NCBI RefSeq assembly: GCF_011683915.1 | Contig: NZ_JAAQPH010000023.1 | Coordinates: 1-64,000 of the forward strand | Source: Pelagibius litoralis | Lineage (GTDB): Bacteria > Pseudomonadota > Alphaproteobacteria > Kiloniellales > Kiloniellaceae | DNA: 64,000 nucleotides | Reading direction: 5' to 3' | Shown here: in pieces, positions 33,238-43,738 of the stretch | Layout: each line of letters begins with the position of its first letter | Position numbering within the stretch: position 1 is the stretch's first letter | Program-made: the position numbers and the translations under genes | The notes under the pieces: generated by a model | Seen by the model: the letters and a program-made list of their open reading frames with translations, nothing else | What the model was told of the DNA's origin: nothing | Databases searched by the model: none

Positions 33238-33270
33238 CCGGTCTTCTACAGACGCGTGGACCGGGCAGAT

Positions 33271-34989
33271 TCAGGCCGGCCGTTTGAAGTCCCGGCCGTC
33301 TTTCACCAGCTCAATGCTGCCGCCGTCCAGGCGATAGGTCCGCTCGGCGATTTCGGTCCAGGCCTCCCGGTGGGTAATGGCCAGAACAGTCATGTCGCGG
33401 CTCAACGCATCGATGTTGCGGCAGATGTCGCGCTCGGTGCGCGGATCAAGTGCCGAGGTTACTTCATCGAGAATCAGCAGCTTGGGCTTTCCGGCCAGGG
33501 CACGGGCCAGGGCGATACGCTGACGCTGTCCGCCCGAGAGCTTGGCGCCCTTTTCTCCGACAATGCTTTGCAGACCTTCCGGCTGAGCCTCAACGAAATC
33601 CAAGGCGCCGGCCGCCTGCAGGGCCTGCTTTGCTTCCTCTTCGCCGATCCGGGGGTCGCCAAGCGTGACGTTTGCCAGGATGGTGTCATGGAACAGGATA
33701 AGGTCCTGCGGGACGTAGCCGATAATGTCCCGCCAGGCTTGCAGGTCGATCTCGCTGAGCGCGATGCCGTCGACCAGGATACGCCCTTCCAAGGGCTGAT
33801 AGAGCCCCAGCAGGAGGTCGGTGAGCGTGGTCTTGCCGGATCCGGAGCTTCCGGTGATTACCGTCAAGCCGCGTGCCGGGATGTCTAGGGTTACCCGGTC
33901 CAGTACCTTGTCACCAACATGGGCGAAGCTAACGTCCTGGAACCGGCAGCCTTGCTCCAGAGTCGGAACGGTGCTGCCCGGATTGGGCTCCCGGGCGACC
34001 TCGGCCTCATCGATCAGCTTACGCATGGACCAATAGGGGCTTTCAAGCAAGACGGCTTTCTGGAACTGGCGTTGCATCTTGCCGACACTGGAAACCGTCT
34101 GGAACAGCAGGGCGCCCATCACGAGCAGTTGCGACACTGGCACATTCCAGTTGCTGATCGCGACAAAGAAACCGACGCCGACCGCCATGGCGACCAGCAT
34201 CTCCTCAAGGTTCTTCAGGGCATACTGGCTGACAATCTGACGGCGCAGGGCGCGCCGCAACTGGCCGATCTTGCGATCGAAGAGATTGGCGAACTTGCCT
34301 GCCTTGGCCATGGCCTTCAGCGGCTTGATGTTGCTGAGGGCGTCGCTGAGATAGATAACCAGCTCCGAGGTGCGCTCAGTCTGGCGGCGGCCGGCTTTTT
34401 TGCTGACCCGAACCAGGACATGCAGCGACAATGCAATCGTTCCGCCGAGTGCCAGGGCTGCCAGGGCCAGCTGCCAGGAGACCAGCGCGGCGATGAGGCT
34501 GTAGACTACCGTCTGGATGATGTTTACCTGGAAATTGGCCGCCATGAGATAGGCGTGACCGGAGCGCGTCGCATCGACGCTGATGGCGTTGGCGATGCGC
34601 CCGACCGGCTGGTGGGTGAAGTAACCCCAGCGCACGTTCAGCAGGCGTGTAATGAGCTGCGCGCGCAGGCCTGTGGCAACCTCCGCCACGGCGTAGCCGA
34701 CATAGAACATAGCCGCCATGGTCAACAGGCACTTGAGGACGATGCCCCCGACAACGAGAAGCAGTAAGACCCCGAGGCCCGGCTCCAGGCCGACCCAACC
34801 AAGCGCCGTATCGACATAGCCGATAATGGGCGAGGTCGCGCCCGCGCCGTCGTTGATGGCCAGGGAGAGCAAGGGCAGCAGAGACGCCAAGCCGATACCC
34901 TCAAAAATGCCCGCCAGCAGCAGGCATGTGAGAACGAGCCCGGGCCGCGTGCCCTCGGCACCGTAGAAGATACGCAGAATTCCGATCAT
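33271..34989 (-). CDS. MsbA-like ABC exporter (fused permease-ATPase half transporter)
   Basis: 572 residues. The N-terminal 310 hold a six-helix ABC type I exporter domain. The ATPase follows with Walker A GSSGSGKTT at 380-388, YVPQDLILFHDTILANVTLG (Q-loop), signature LSGGQRQRIALARAL at 484-498 and Walker B LLILDEVTSAL at about 504. It functions as a homodimer in the inner membrane. Convergent with the glycan genes, it is a good candidate flippase for the lipid or oligosaccharide-lipid they make, as MsbA does for lipid A. Confidence 0.92.
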   Translation of the reverse strand: MIGILRIFYGAEGTRPGLVLTCLLLAGIFEGIGLASLLPLLSLAINDGAGATSPIIGYVDTALGWVGLEPGLGVLLLLVVGGIVLKCLLTMAAMFYVGYAVAEVATGLRAQLITRLLNVRWGYFTHQPVGRIANAISVDATRSGHAYLMAANFQVNIIQTVVYSLIAALVSWQLALAALALGGTIALSLHVLVRVSKKAGRRQTERTSELVIYLSDALSNIKPLKAMAKAGKFANLFDRKIGQLRRALRRQIVSQYALKNLEEMLVAMAVGVGFFVAISNWNVPVSQLLVMGALLFQTVSSVGKMQRQFQKAVLLESPYWSMRKLIDEAEVAREPNPGSTVPTLEQGCRFQDVSFAHVGDKVLDRVTLDIPARGLTVITGSSGSGKTTLTDLLLGLYQPLEGRILVDGIALSEIDLQAWRDIIGYVPQDLILFHDTILANVTLGDPRIGEEEAKQALQAAGALDFVEAQPEGLQSIVGEKGAKLSGGQRQRIALARALAGKPKLLILDEVTSALDPRTERDICRNIDALSRDMTVLAITHREAWTEIAERTYRLDGGSIELVKDGRDFKRPA

Positions 34990-35265
34990 CGCTCATCTAT
35001 TTGCGCGAATCTGCCTAGGGTCAAGGCTAAACAGTCTGCCGTTTTGGCCGGCCCCTCCGCCGTTGTCCGCAGAAATAGGCGGTTTGCGTCCTTCCTTGCG
35101 GCGCTCACTGTTTGCTCCAGCGCTTTCTGAGACGCCGGCCGCTCGCTATAGTCGGTCCGTCAATGAGGGCCTGTGCGATATGCCCGGGGGCGGTGCAAGT
35201 TTACCCGGCCGGACGTGCTTGACTACTATGGTGTCGGTTCTGAGATGGCGTTTGGATACAAGTGA

Positions 35266-36299
35266 ATGAGGCTGCTTTTTACCGGTCGTGGCGGTACCGC
35301 CGCTTGGATCATGCGCGGCGAACAGATGGCGGCGGCGCGGCCACATTGGCGCGCCGTAGCGAACGCCACGAAAGACGACTGCGAAGGTTTCGACGCCGTT
35401 GTTGTGGTCAAGCATGTGTCGGACCCTGGCTTGAGCGAACTGAAAATCTGGGGAGGGCCGATTATCTATGACGCTCTTGATTTTTGGTCTCAGCAGCCGA
35501 GCACCCGGGAGAACCCTAACCCCGCCCTGAATATCGCCAGCGCCGATGCAGCGAGAGATCTGTTCAAACCTGTTTTTGCGCGCATCGACCCGGACAGGGT
35601 TCTCCGCCCGACTGAAGCGATGAAGCGTGACTTGGCGCCCTTGGGGTGGAAGACCGAGGTGTTCTATCATCACTTTGATCCGCGGATGGTCGTCAGCGAA
35701 GCCGCCGGCGGTGAACGCAAGTGCGTCCTCTATCATGGCAAGCGCAAGCATCTTGGCCGCTGGAAGCTGGCTGCGCGGATTTCATGCTGGATTTATGGAG
35801 CCGATTTTAAAACCTCTAACGGCCCGCAACCGGCGCCGGCCGATGTCATGCTGGCGGCCCGCGCCGGCCGTCACGGTACCTAGAGCAGATCCCGATCGGA
35901 TGGAATCGCCGAAGGCGATCCATCGACCGGGTGAATCTGCTCTAACTGTTTGATGGCGATCGGATTCACATGTTTTGGCGCAACCACGAAGTGGTTCCGT
36001 CAAAACATGATCCGATCTAGCTGTCACGCAGCTGGAAGTCGAACATCAAAGCAGCGATCGCAGGACGGATGGGGGTGCCCTTCGTGGCATGGTCGGAGGC
36101 CGCCTATGTTGAGACCCATCCGCAGGGCTTATGGTTCACCTCTGCGTGGGGGCTGCATCGCGCCATAGGCCGGGCGCTGAAGATGGAGCGGCGTGATCCG
36201 GAAACCGTGCTCCATTCGGTCGATTGGTGCGCGGATCAGCTCGAACGCATTGTCGCAGAGCATCTCTCCAAGGCAACGAAAGCTACCCCTGCTCTCTGA
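35266..36299 (+). pseudogene. Glycosyltransferase-like gene interrupted by a palindromic repeat
   Basis: The first part (35266-35880) encodes 205 residues starting MRLLFTGRGGTAAWIMRGEQ, with LYHGKRKHLGRW, typical of a small GT-B-like protein. A TAG then appears at the first base of the 140-bp palindromic repeat 35881-36020. After the repeat the plus strand continues, from 36021, LSRSWKSNIKAAIAGRMGVPFVAWSEAAYVET, the expected C-terminal nucleotide-sugar region, to a stop at 36297-36299. Removing 140 bp leaves one frame of about 298 codons. The gene is therefore probably inactivated by the insertion. Confidence 0.75.
35881..36020. repeat. Palindromic repeat element, copy 1 (two consecutive hairpins)
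   Basis: Hairpin 1 spans 35881-35944 with outer arms TAGAGCAGAT and ATCTGCTCTA and an inner stem ATCGCC-gaag-GGCGAT. A spacer (actgtttga) leads to hairpin 2, 35958-36017, with outer arms GATCGGAT / ATCCGATC and inner arms around AACCAC-gaa-GTGGTT. Both ends lie in CTAG (35880-35883 and 36017-36020). A shortened relative is at 48311-48397. It resembles the small palindromic intergenic elements frequent in alphaproteobacteria but here sits inside a gene. Confidence 0.85.
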
Positions 36300-36522
36300 G
36301 AGCCGGCGCCCTTTTTGCGGCGAATGATGTGTCCCTTCTTGGTGAATGGCTGGTTTCGGGGCTGAGGCAGGCTCTCAAAACCTGCAGCTCAGAAGGCCTG
36401 AGATGTGTCAGTTGTGGACCTGGCGCCAATCTGGCGACGTGACGGGCCGTGATACGCTTGACAACTCTCCCTACCTTCTGAGACTGAACAGAGGGAGATT
36501 CGCACGAGAGGGCGACACCCGG
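36300..36522. other. Spacer between the broken glycosyltransferase and the liv operon end
   Basis: 223 bp between two converging units. I see no gene with a plausible start or domain, and no hairpin followed by a T-run. Confidence 0.4.
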
Positions 36523-37229
<707 letters not shown>

Positions 37230-37230
<1 letters not shown>

Positions 37231-37997
37231 CAGTGGTCGCCTTGGCCCAGGTAGACCCGGCGGACCTCGTCGTTGGCGCGCACCGCGTCCGGCGTCCCCT
37301 CGGCCAGGAGTTCGCCGTGGTGCAGCACGATGAGATGGTTGGAAATGCCCATGATCAGTTTCATTTTGTGTTCGACCAGGATCACCGTGCGCTCCCCGGC
37401 GAGCCGGATGATGAGATCCATCATCACCGTGGTCTCTTCCGGGCTCATACCCGCCGTCGGCTCGTCGAGCAGTAACAACGAGGGGTCGCAAGCCAGCGCC
37501 AGGGCGATCTCCAGCGCGCGCTGCTCGCCATGCGCCAGGTTCATGGCAAGGCGGTGATGGTGCTGGTGCAGTTCGACCATTTCAAGCAAGGCGGCGGCCT
37601 GCTCCTCCATGGCGCGGTAACGGCTGCGCGGCGTCCAGACGTTGAAGCGCTGGCTCATGCACTGGATCGCAAAGCGCACATTCTCCAGCGCTGTGAGTTG
37701 GGGAAAGACGTTGGTGATCTGGAACGACTTGGCAATTCCCAGGCGCGCGAAGCGGTGCTGGGGCGTGCCGGTGATCTCGCGCCCGCGGAAGAAGATCCGC
37801 CCTTCGCTCGGCGGGAAAGCGCCGGAGATGATGTTGAAGAAGGTACTTTTGCCCGCGCCGTTTGGTCCGATGATCGCAGTCAACTGCCCCTCCGGAAAGG
37901 CCACCGAGACATCGTTCAAGGCGGTGAAGCCGCCGAAGCGCATGGAGATCTTGTCTGCGCGCAGGATGTGGCTTTCTCCGGCTGTCATATCGGTCAT
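37230..37997 (-). CDS. livG: Branched-chain amino acid-type ABC transporter ATPase LivG
   Basis: 255 residues. Walker A GPNGAGKSTFFNIISG, LivG-type FARLGIAKSFQITNVFPQLTALENV, signature AHGEQRALEIALAL and Walker B LLLLDEPTAGMSPEE are all present; the signature lacks the usual leading L-S-H/G. The long insertion after Walker A and the C-terminal extension are normal for LivG. It is 12 bp downstream of livM. Confidence 0.93.
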
Positions 37998-38009
37998 TCC
38001 GGGCCGGCC

Positions 38010-39002
38010 CTAGCGCGAGGCCCAGCGGAGGAGGGTGCCCCAGATCCCCCGCGGGAAAAACAGGATGAAAAACACGAAGAGAGCGCCGACGAAGAGCTGC
38101 CAGTGGACCGTCACCAGGGTGATCACGTCTTCCAGAACCAGGAAGGTCAAGGCCCCCACGAAGGGCCCGAAGAAGGTGCCCATGCCGCCGAGCAGCGACA
38201 TCATCACCGCCAGACCGGAGGTGTGATAGTGCAGCGATTCGATGGGAACGATGGTCAGGTGAATGGCGTTCAGCGCGCCCGCAAGGCCGCAGAACAGGCC
38301 GGAGATCACGAAGGCCAGCCATTTCGACATCGCCACATTGGTGCCGCAGGCACGGGCGCGGCTCTCATTCTCACGCAGCGCCTCGAGCACCGCGCCGAAA
38401 GGCGAAGCGAGGATGCGCGAGAACATCCAGACCGCCAGCGCCACGAAGACAAAGACGAAGTAGTATTTGGTCAGCGGGTCAAGCAGCGTGAGTTCGAGTC
38501 CGGGCAGGCCCAGGTCATAGACATCGACCCCGCGCAGGCCGTTCTCACCGCCAGAGAGGTCCTCCAACTGATAGACCAGGTAGTAGACGCACTGGGACAG
38601 TGCCAGGGTGACCATGGCGAAGTAGATGCCGCGGGTGCGGGTCGCCAGCGCACCGATGACCGCGGCGCCGATACCGGCGGCAACGACGCCGATCACAATG
38701 GCAGGAAGCCAGTGTATCCCGTAGTGAACGATAACGATGCCGGTGGCATAGCTGCCCAGGCCGAAGAAGGCGGCATGGCCGAAAGACAGGACGCCCATAT
38801 AGCCGAACACCATGTTGAAGCCGAGGGCGAAGAGGCCGTAGATCAGGATGTTGACCGCGAGCGCCTCATAAGGAAGCAGAAAGGGGAAAATCAACAGGAA
38901 GCCGAGCACCGCGGCCACACGGTGACGCGCCATCAGGGCGACCGCGGCGGCCAGGCGCCGCCCCGAGACGTTGAGCTCTTCCTGGGGATTACTCAGGGTC
39001 AT
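38010..39002 (-). CDS. livM: Branched-chain amino acid-type ABC transporter permease LivM
   Basis: 330 residues from ATG 39002, overlapping the livH stop (ATGA). Eight or more membrane helices; GLFALGFNMVFGYMGVLSFGHAAFFGLGSYATG is the conserved LivM block, and ENESRARACGTNVAMSKWLAFVISG contains the E-A/ATPase-coupling loop. Together with LivH it makes the transmembrane channel of a HAAT-family importer. Confidence 0.94.
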   Translation of the reverse strand: MTLSNPQEELNVSGRRLAAAVALMARHRVAAVLGFLLIFPFLLPYEALAVNILIYGLFALGFNMVFGYMGVLSFGHAAFFGLGSYATGIVIVHYGIHWLPAIVIGVVAAGIGAAVIGALATRTRGIYFAMVTLALSQCVYYLVYQLEDLSGGENGLRGVDVYDLGLPGLELTLLDPLTKYYFVFVFVALAVWMFSRILASPFGAVLEALRENESRARACGTNVAMSKWLAFVISGLFCGLAGALNAIHLTIVPIESLHYHTSGLAVMMSLLGGMGTFFGPFVGALTFLVLEDVITLVTVHWQLFVGALFVFFILFFPRGIWGTLLRWASR

Positions 39003-39886
39003 CCCATCAGCCCTTTCTTGCCGAACAGTCCCTGCGGGCGCACCAACAACACCAGGGCCATGAGGGCGAACATTGAAACCTCGGCCATGGCGGGGGCGAA
39101 AAGCGAGGTCATGCTGACCACGATGCCGACGAGCAGGCCGGCTACTACGGCGCCTGCCAGCGACCCCATGCCGCCGACGACGGTCACAACGAAAGCCTCC
39201 ACGAGCACGGTGGTGCCCATATCGGGAAACACGCTGCGCATGGGCGCGGAGAGTACACCGGCCAGCCCGGCAACGGCGGTGCCCAGGCCGAAGACGAGGA
39301 GCCACACCTGCGAGATGTCGATGCCGAGTACCCGCACGATCTCTGAATCACGTGCGCCGGCGCGAATCACCAAGCCGTAGGAAGTCTTTTCGAGAAACAA
39401 CCAGATCGCGATCACCAGAACGGCGGTGGCGGCAATGACGAAGAGGCGGTAGGCCGGAAAGTAGCCGACGCCGATGTTCACCGCGCCCATGAGCGCGTCC
39501 GGCGCGTCGAATGGCATGCCCTCCGCCCCGAAGAGGATACGCACGACCTCAACCAGGATATACGCGAGGCCGAAGGTCAGCATCAGTGGATAGTCGATAC
39601 CGCGCCCGTAGAGCGGCCGCACCAGCCAGCGCTCGACCCCCAGGCCGACGGCCCCGACGGCGAAAGGGACCACCGCGAGGGTGAGCCAGAAGTTGCCCAG
39701 GTAACCGATGAAGAACACACCGGCATAGGCGCCCAGCATATAGAAAGCCCCGTGTGCGAAGTTGACCACGGTCAGCAGGCCGAAAATCAGGGACAGGCCG
39801 ACGGCGAGCAGGACGAACACGGAGCCGAGGGCAAGGCCCGTGAACAGTTGCAGCGCCAGCAGTTCGATGGGAAAACCACCTATCAC
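38999..39886 (-). CDS. livH: Branched-chain amino acid-type ABC transporter permease LivH
   Basis: 295 residues, eight predicted helices. LALGSVFVLLAVGLSLIFGLLTVVNFAHGAFYMLGAY is the LivH hallmark and GTAVAGLAGVLSAPMRSVFPDMG precedes the coupling loop. Start is GTG at 39886 with a GGAAG purine run immediately upstream, so spacing is tight. It lies 118 bp downstream of the receptor gene livK. Confidence 0.93.
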   Translation of the reverse strand: MIGGFPIELLALQLFTGLALGSVFVLLAVGLSLIFGLLTVVNFAHGAFYMLGAYAGVFFIGYLGNFWLTLAVVPFAVGAVGLGVERWLVRPLYGRGIDYPLMLTFGLAYILVEVVRILFGAEGMPFDAPDALMGAVNIGVGYFPAYRLFVIAATAVLVIAIWLFLEKTSYGLVIRAGARDSEIVRVLGIDISQVWLLVFGLGTAVAGLAGVLSAPMRSVFPDMGTTVLVEAFVVTVVGGMGSLAGAVVAGLLVGIVVSMTSLFAPAMAEVSMFALMALVLLVRPQGLFGKKGLMG

Positions 39887-40004
39887 CTTCCGCTACTCTC
39901 TCTTGCCGGTCGCATCCTGGGGTTCCCATAGCCGGAGAAAAGACCCCGACCGGCCCCCCGCAAGCGCACAACGCGGCGAAGCGGGAGCCGGTCGGGAAAT
40001 CCGG

Positions 40005-41279
40005 TCATGCCTCATGACCCAAATCGGCACAGGAACGCAAGACGGTCTCGGAGGCTTCGTCGGTATGCACGATATCAAAGACATCGTACTCGTTCGCCAT
40101 ATCCTTTTTCGACTTCGACTTGATGATGAAGACCGACTGCACCGACTGGTGATCGCACTTCCGGTAGTACTGGGTGCCTTTGTACTTGTCGTACTTGAGC
40201 GCTTCCAGGGCCGCGATCACCGGGTCGCTATCCGTGGTCCCGGCCTTCATGACGCCGTCGAGAAGGGCACCGACGCCGGCGTAGCCATAGGCACCGTAAT
40301 CTGACGGCGGCGCACCTTTGTTCTCCTTGCGGTAGACGTCGTTGAACGCCTTGGCACTGGCGACCGAATTCTCCAGGGTCCAGTGGTAGTTGGTGCCACC
40401 GATCACGCCTTCATAGGCCGCGGCGCCACCGGCCCGGCGCTGATTGTACAGCAGAGCCGGGGCCAGCATCTGCATCTGCTGTTTCAGGCCGAAGCCGGTC
40501 GCCTGCTTCAGCGAGTTCATCTGGTCATAGCCGAAGTTGCAGAGGCAGAGGACGTCGGGCCTGGCCGCCTGGATCTGCGGCAGGAAGGGCGAGAAGTCCT
40601 TGCTCGCAAGTGGATGGGTTACCTCTGCCACCACTTCGATGCCATGCGCTTCGCCGGCCCGCTTGAAGCCGCGCACCATCTCGTGGCCATAGGCATAGTC
40701 GGCGATCAGGAAGGCGACGCGCTTGCCGAACTTGGGAAAGGCATAGCGACCGACGGCACCCGCGGTCATATGCGGGTTCATCGCCTCGTGGAAGGTGTAC
40801 TTGGAGAAGTCCTTGGCCTCATTGATGGCGTCGGATTGTGAGATCGAGACGTAGATGATCCCGCGCGCCTTGGTGACGGCGTTGACGGACAACTGCACCG
40901 AGGCTGAGAGGGAACCGCATACGAAGTGGACCTTGTCCTTCTCGATCAGCTCCAGCGTGCGGGTTGCCGCCTCGCCGGGCTTGAGCTTGTCGTCGCGCAC
41001 CAAGAGCTCGGCCATTCGGCCATTCAAGCCGCCGGCGGCATTGAACTGATCGACCGCGATCTGGGCACAGCGGGCCTGCTCCTGGGCTTCGGAACCGTAA
41101 GGGCCGGTTAAGGGTACCGGAAAACCGATTCGGATCGGCTCATCCGCCGCTTTGGCGATGTTGAACATCAACGGGCCAGCGCCGATCGCCGTCGCCCCCA
41201 CGGCAGCGCTTTTAAGAACTGAACGCCGACTTACTCTTGGCAGCTTGCTACTCAGCTTGCTCTTCACGTTGTCACCCAT
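40005..41279 (-). CDS. livK: Periplasmic substrate-binding protein of the Liv-type transporter
   Basis: 424 residues. A strong ribosome site (aaggaggg) precedes the ATG. The N-terminus has a Tat signal (SRRSVLKSAAVG) with cleavage expected after NIAKA-A. The mature protein is a peripheral-binding-protein type I receptor: IRIGFPVPLTGPYGSEAQEQARCAQIAVDQFNAAGGLNG and LLVRDDKLKPGEAATRTLELIEKDKV. These receptors bind amino acids, amides, urea or aromatic acids. Placed 77 bp after coxL, it likely binds the substrate of the molybdenum hydroxylase. Confidence 0.92.
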   Translation of the reverse strand: MGDNVKSKLSSKLPRVSRRSVLKSAAVGATAIGAGPLMFNIAKAADEPIRIGFPVPLTGPYGSEAQEQARCAQIAVDQFNAAGGLNGRMAELLVRDDKLKPGEAATRTLELIEKDKVHFVCGSLSASVQLSVNAVTKARGIIYVSISQSDAINEAKDFSKYTFHEAMNPHMTAGAVGRYAFPKFGKRVAFLIADYAYGHEMVRGFKRAGEAHGIEVVAEVTHPLASKDFSPFLPQIQAARPDVLCLCNFGYDQMNSLKQATGFGLKQQMQMLAPALLYNQRRAGGAAAYEGVIGGTNYHWTLENSVASAKAFNDVYRKENKGAPPSDYGAYGYAGVGALLDGVMKAGTTDSDPVIAALEALKYDKYKGTQYYRKCDHQSVQSVFIIKSKSKKDMANEYDVFDIVHTDEASETVLRSCADLGHEA

Positions 41280-41356
41280 CTTTCCCTCCTTGGACTGATT
41301 TCATTCCCAATGCCGGGCTTCGTTGTGGTGTTGTGGTTTGCCCGGTTGCTTTTCTG

Positions 41357-43738
41357 CTAGGTCTTGCCCAATGCCCTCAAGATCTTGTCAGGCGTGAACG
41401 GCATGTGAGACAGCCGCGCATCCAAAGGTCCAAGGGCATCGTTGATGGCGTTCATCACCGCGCCTGGCGCACCGGCCGTGCCGGCCTCGCCCACGCCCTT
41501 GGCGCCGAGCTCGCTCGTCTCGGTCGGTGTTGTTACGTGATCGACGAAGATTTCCGGCATCTCGGCCGCCATCGGCAAGAGGTAGTCCGCCATCGACCCG
41601 TTGATCATCTGGCCTTCCGGCGAGTAGAGACATTCCTCGTAGAGGGCAGCGCCAATGCCCTGCACCACGCCGCCACGGGTCTGCTCCGCCACCAGCAGCG
41701 GATTGATCACCGTGCCGCAGTCCTCCACCACCCAATACTTCAGCAGCTTCACCAGGCCGGTCTCGACATCGACTTCCAGCAGGCAGGCATGTGCCGCATT
41801 GGTGAAGGCGAAGGGATAGCTGCGGGAAACGTAGTGCTTGGTGGCGACCAGCTCCGGCTGCAGGCCTTCAGGCAGCGTATCGCCCCGGAAGTAGACCAAC
41901 CGCCCCAGCTCGGCCAAAGGCATACGTTCGTTGCCGCTCTTGGCGTCGACGATCTCGCCGTCGCGGATATCCAGGCTCTCAGGCGCGCTTTGCAGGATGG
42001 CGCCGGCGACCTCAAGAATGTTGCGACGCAGTTCCTTGCCGGCCTGCAGGGCCGCTTCGCCGCCGATGCCCGCGCCGCGCGACGCCCAGGTGCCGCCGCC
42101 GTAGGGCACCACGTCGGTATCTCCTGTGATCACCCGCACCTGCCCCGGCGCGACGCCGACGGCCGATGCCGCGATCTGTGCAATGATGGTTTCCGTGCCC
42201 TGTCCCTGCTCGGTCACGCCGGTGGCGCAGGTGATGCCGCCGGTGGGGTCCAGGCGGATGGTGCAGCCGTCCTGCGAGGCGATGCGGGCGCCGCCGACCC
42301 CATAGAAGGCGGGACTGGGGTTGGTGACCTCGATCAGACTGGCGAATCCGATGCCTCGGTAGATTCCGCGCTCGCGCAGTACGCGCTGCTCGCGGCGCAG
42401 TGCCTCGTAGTCCATGACCGCAACCAGCTTGTCGAGGCTCTGGCGATGGGACTGACGCTCGTAGATCGCCCCGGACGGAGAGGTATAGGGGTAGGCGTCA
42501 TCGGGGATGAAACTGCGGCGCCGAACCTCTGCGGGGTCCATGCCCAGCGCCGCGGCGCCCTTGTCGATCAGCGCTTCGCCGACGGCAACCGCGATCGGAT
42601 GACCCACACCGCGATACTGGCACATCACACCCTTATTCTGAAAGACCACGCGGGCCCGTACCCGGTAATTGAGATGCTTGTAGGGCCCGGCGGTGAGATT
42701 GGCCACCTGGTTCATCTCGATGCCACTGGTGCGCGGATAGACCGAATAGGGGCCGATGCCGGTGATGTCGTCCATCTCGACGGCGGTGATTTCGCCGTCC
42801 TGGGTGAAGGCCATTTTGGCGGTCACCCGGTGGTCGCGGGCATGGATATCGGTCGTGAAGGACTCCAGCCGGTCGGCGATGAACTTGACCGGCCGGCCGA
42901 GCATGACGGTCAGCGCGCCGGCGGCCATCTCGTCCGAATAGGTGTGGATCTTGAGGCCGAAGGACCCGCCGACGTCCTTGCAGATCACCCGCACCTTGTC
43001 TTCGTCGAGGCCGAGGTGCTTGGCATAGAGGTTTTTGGACATGTGCGGGCATTGCACGGACATGTGCAGCGTCAGCGTCTCGTCGGCAGGATTGTAGTCG
43101 CAGATGATCGAGCGCGGCTCCAGAGTGACACCGGTATGGCGATTGAAGTGAAAAGTCTCCTCGACCACCACCGCCGCCTCGGCGAAGGCCGCATCGACAT
43201 CGCCGGAATCGATACTGCGCTCGAAACAGAGATTGTCGCCAAGCTCCGGGTGGATCACCGGTGTGTCCGGGTCCAACGCCGTTTCCATGTCGGTAACCGG
43301 CGGTAGCTCCTTGTAGTCGACCTCGATCAGGTCGACGGCATCCTCGGCGATCGCGCGGCTGGTGGCGGCGACGGCCACGATCGGCTCGCCTTGAAAGAAC
43401 GCCTTGCCGTTGGCCAGCGGCCATTGCGGCGCCGATTTGATTCCCTTCAAGTGATCGAGCACGCCGACCCAGGGGGTGCAGTAGTCCTGGAGGTCCGCCA
43501 TCGTCACGACACGCAGGACGCCCGGCAAAGCCAAGGCAGCGGTGCTGTCGATCGAGAGGATCTCGGCGTGAGCATAGGGGCTGCGGCAGAACGCCAGGTG
43601 CACCATTCGCGGCAACACGATGTCGTCGACATAGGTGGCGCGCCCCTGAGCCAGGCGTTTGGCGTTGGGCCGTGGTACGCTGCGGCCGATGTAGGAATTC
43701 GGTTTGTCGAGCACCGACATGGCGGAACGGTCGTTCAT
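41357..43738 (-). CDS. Molybdenum hydroxylase large subunit (CoxL/xanthine dehydrogenase family)
   Basis: 793 residues. N-terminal region YIGRSVPRPNAKRLAQGRATYVDDI, central molybdopterin-binding blocks, and the C-terminal catalytic-Glu motif ELGAKGVGEAGTAGAPGAVMNAI are typical of the CoxL/CutL group. The active-site loop reads MCQYRGVGHP: not the AYRCSFR of true form I CO dehydrogenase and not exactly the AYRGAGR of form II. The enzyme should hydroxylate an organic molecule, probably an N-heterocycle or aromatic. Start overlaps the small-subunit stop (ATGA). Confidence 0.9.
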   Translation of the reverse strand: MNDRSAMSVLDKPNSYIGRSVPRPNAKRLAQGRATYVDDIVLPRMVHLAFCRSPYAHAEILSIDSTAALALPGVLRVVTMADLQDYCTPWVGVLDHLKGIKSAPQWPLANGKAFFQGEPIVAVAATSRAIAEDAVDLIEVDYKELPPVTDMETALDPDTPVIHPELGDNLCFERSIDSGDVDAAFAEAAVVVEETFHFNRHTGVTLEPRSIICDYNPADETLTLHMSVQCPHMSKNLYAKHLGLDEDKVRVICKDVGGSFGLKIHTYSDEMAAGALTVMLGRPVKFIADRLESFTTDIHARDHRVTAKMAFTQDGEITAVEMDDITGIGPYSVYPRTSGIEMNQVANLTAGPYKHLNYRVRARVVFQNKGVMCQYRGVGHPIAVAVGEALIDKGAAALGMDPAEVRRRSFIPDDAYPYTSPSGAIYERQSHRQSLDKLVAVMDYEALRREQRVLRERGIYRGIGFASLIEVTNPSPAFYGVGGARIASQDGCTIRLDPTGGITCATGVTEQGQGTETIIAQIAASAVGVAPGQVRVITGDTDVVPYGGGTWASRGAGIGGEAALQAGKELRRNILEVAGAILQSAPESLDIRDGEIVDAKSGNERMPLAELGRLVYFRGDTLPEGLQPELVATKHYVSRSYPFAFTNAAHACLLEVDVETGLVKLLKYWVVEDCGTVINPLLVAEQTRGGVVQGIGAALYEECLYSPEGQMINGSMADYLLPMAAEMPEIFVDHVTTPTETSELGAKGVGEAGTAGAPGAVMNAINDALGPLDARLSHMPFTPDKILRALGKT

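Noticed and set aside
37530-39380. 616-codon plus-strand ORF rich in charged residues
   Set aside because: Antisense to LivG, LivM and LivH; composition reflects high-GC third positions, no motif.
41237-43306. 689-codon plus-strand ORF
   Set aside because: Antisense shadow of the CoxL-type subunit on the minus strand, which has full family motifs; the shadow has no domain.
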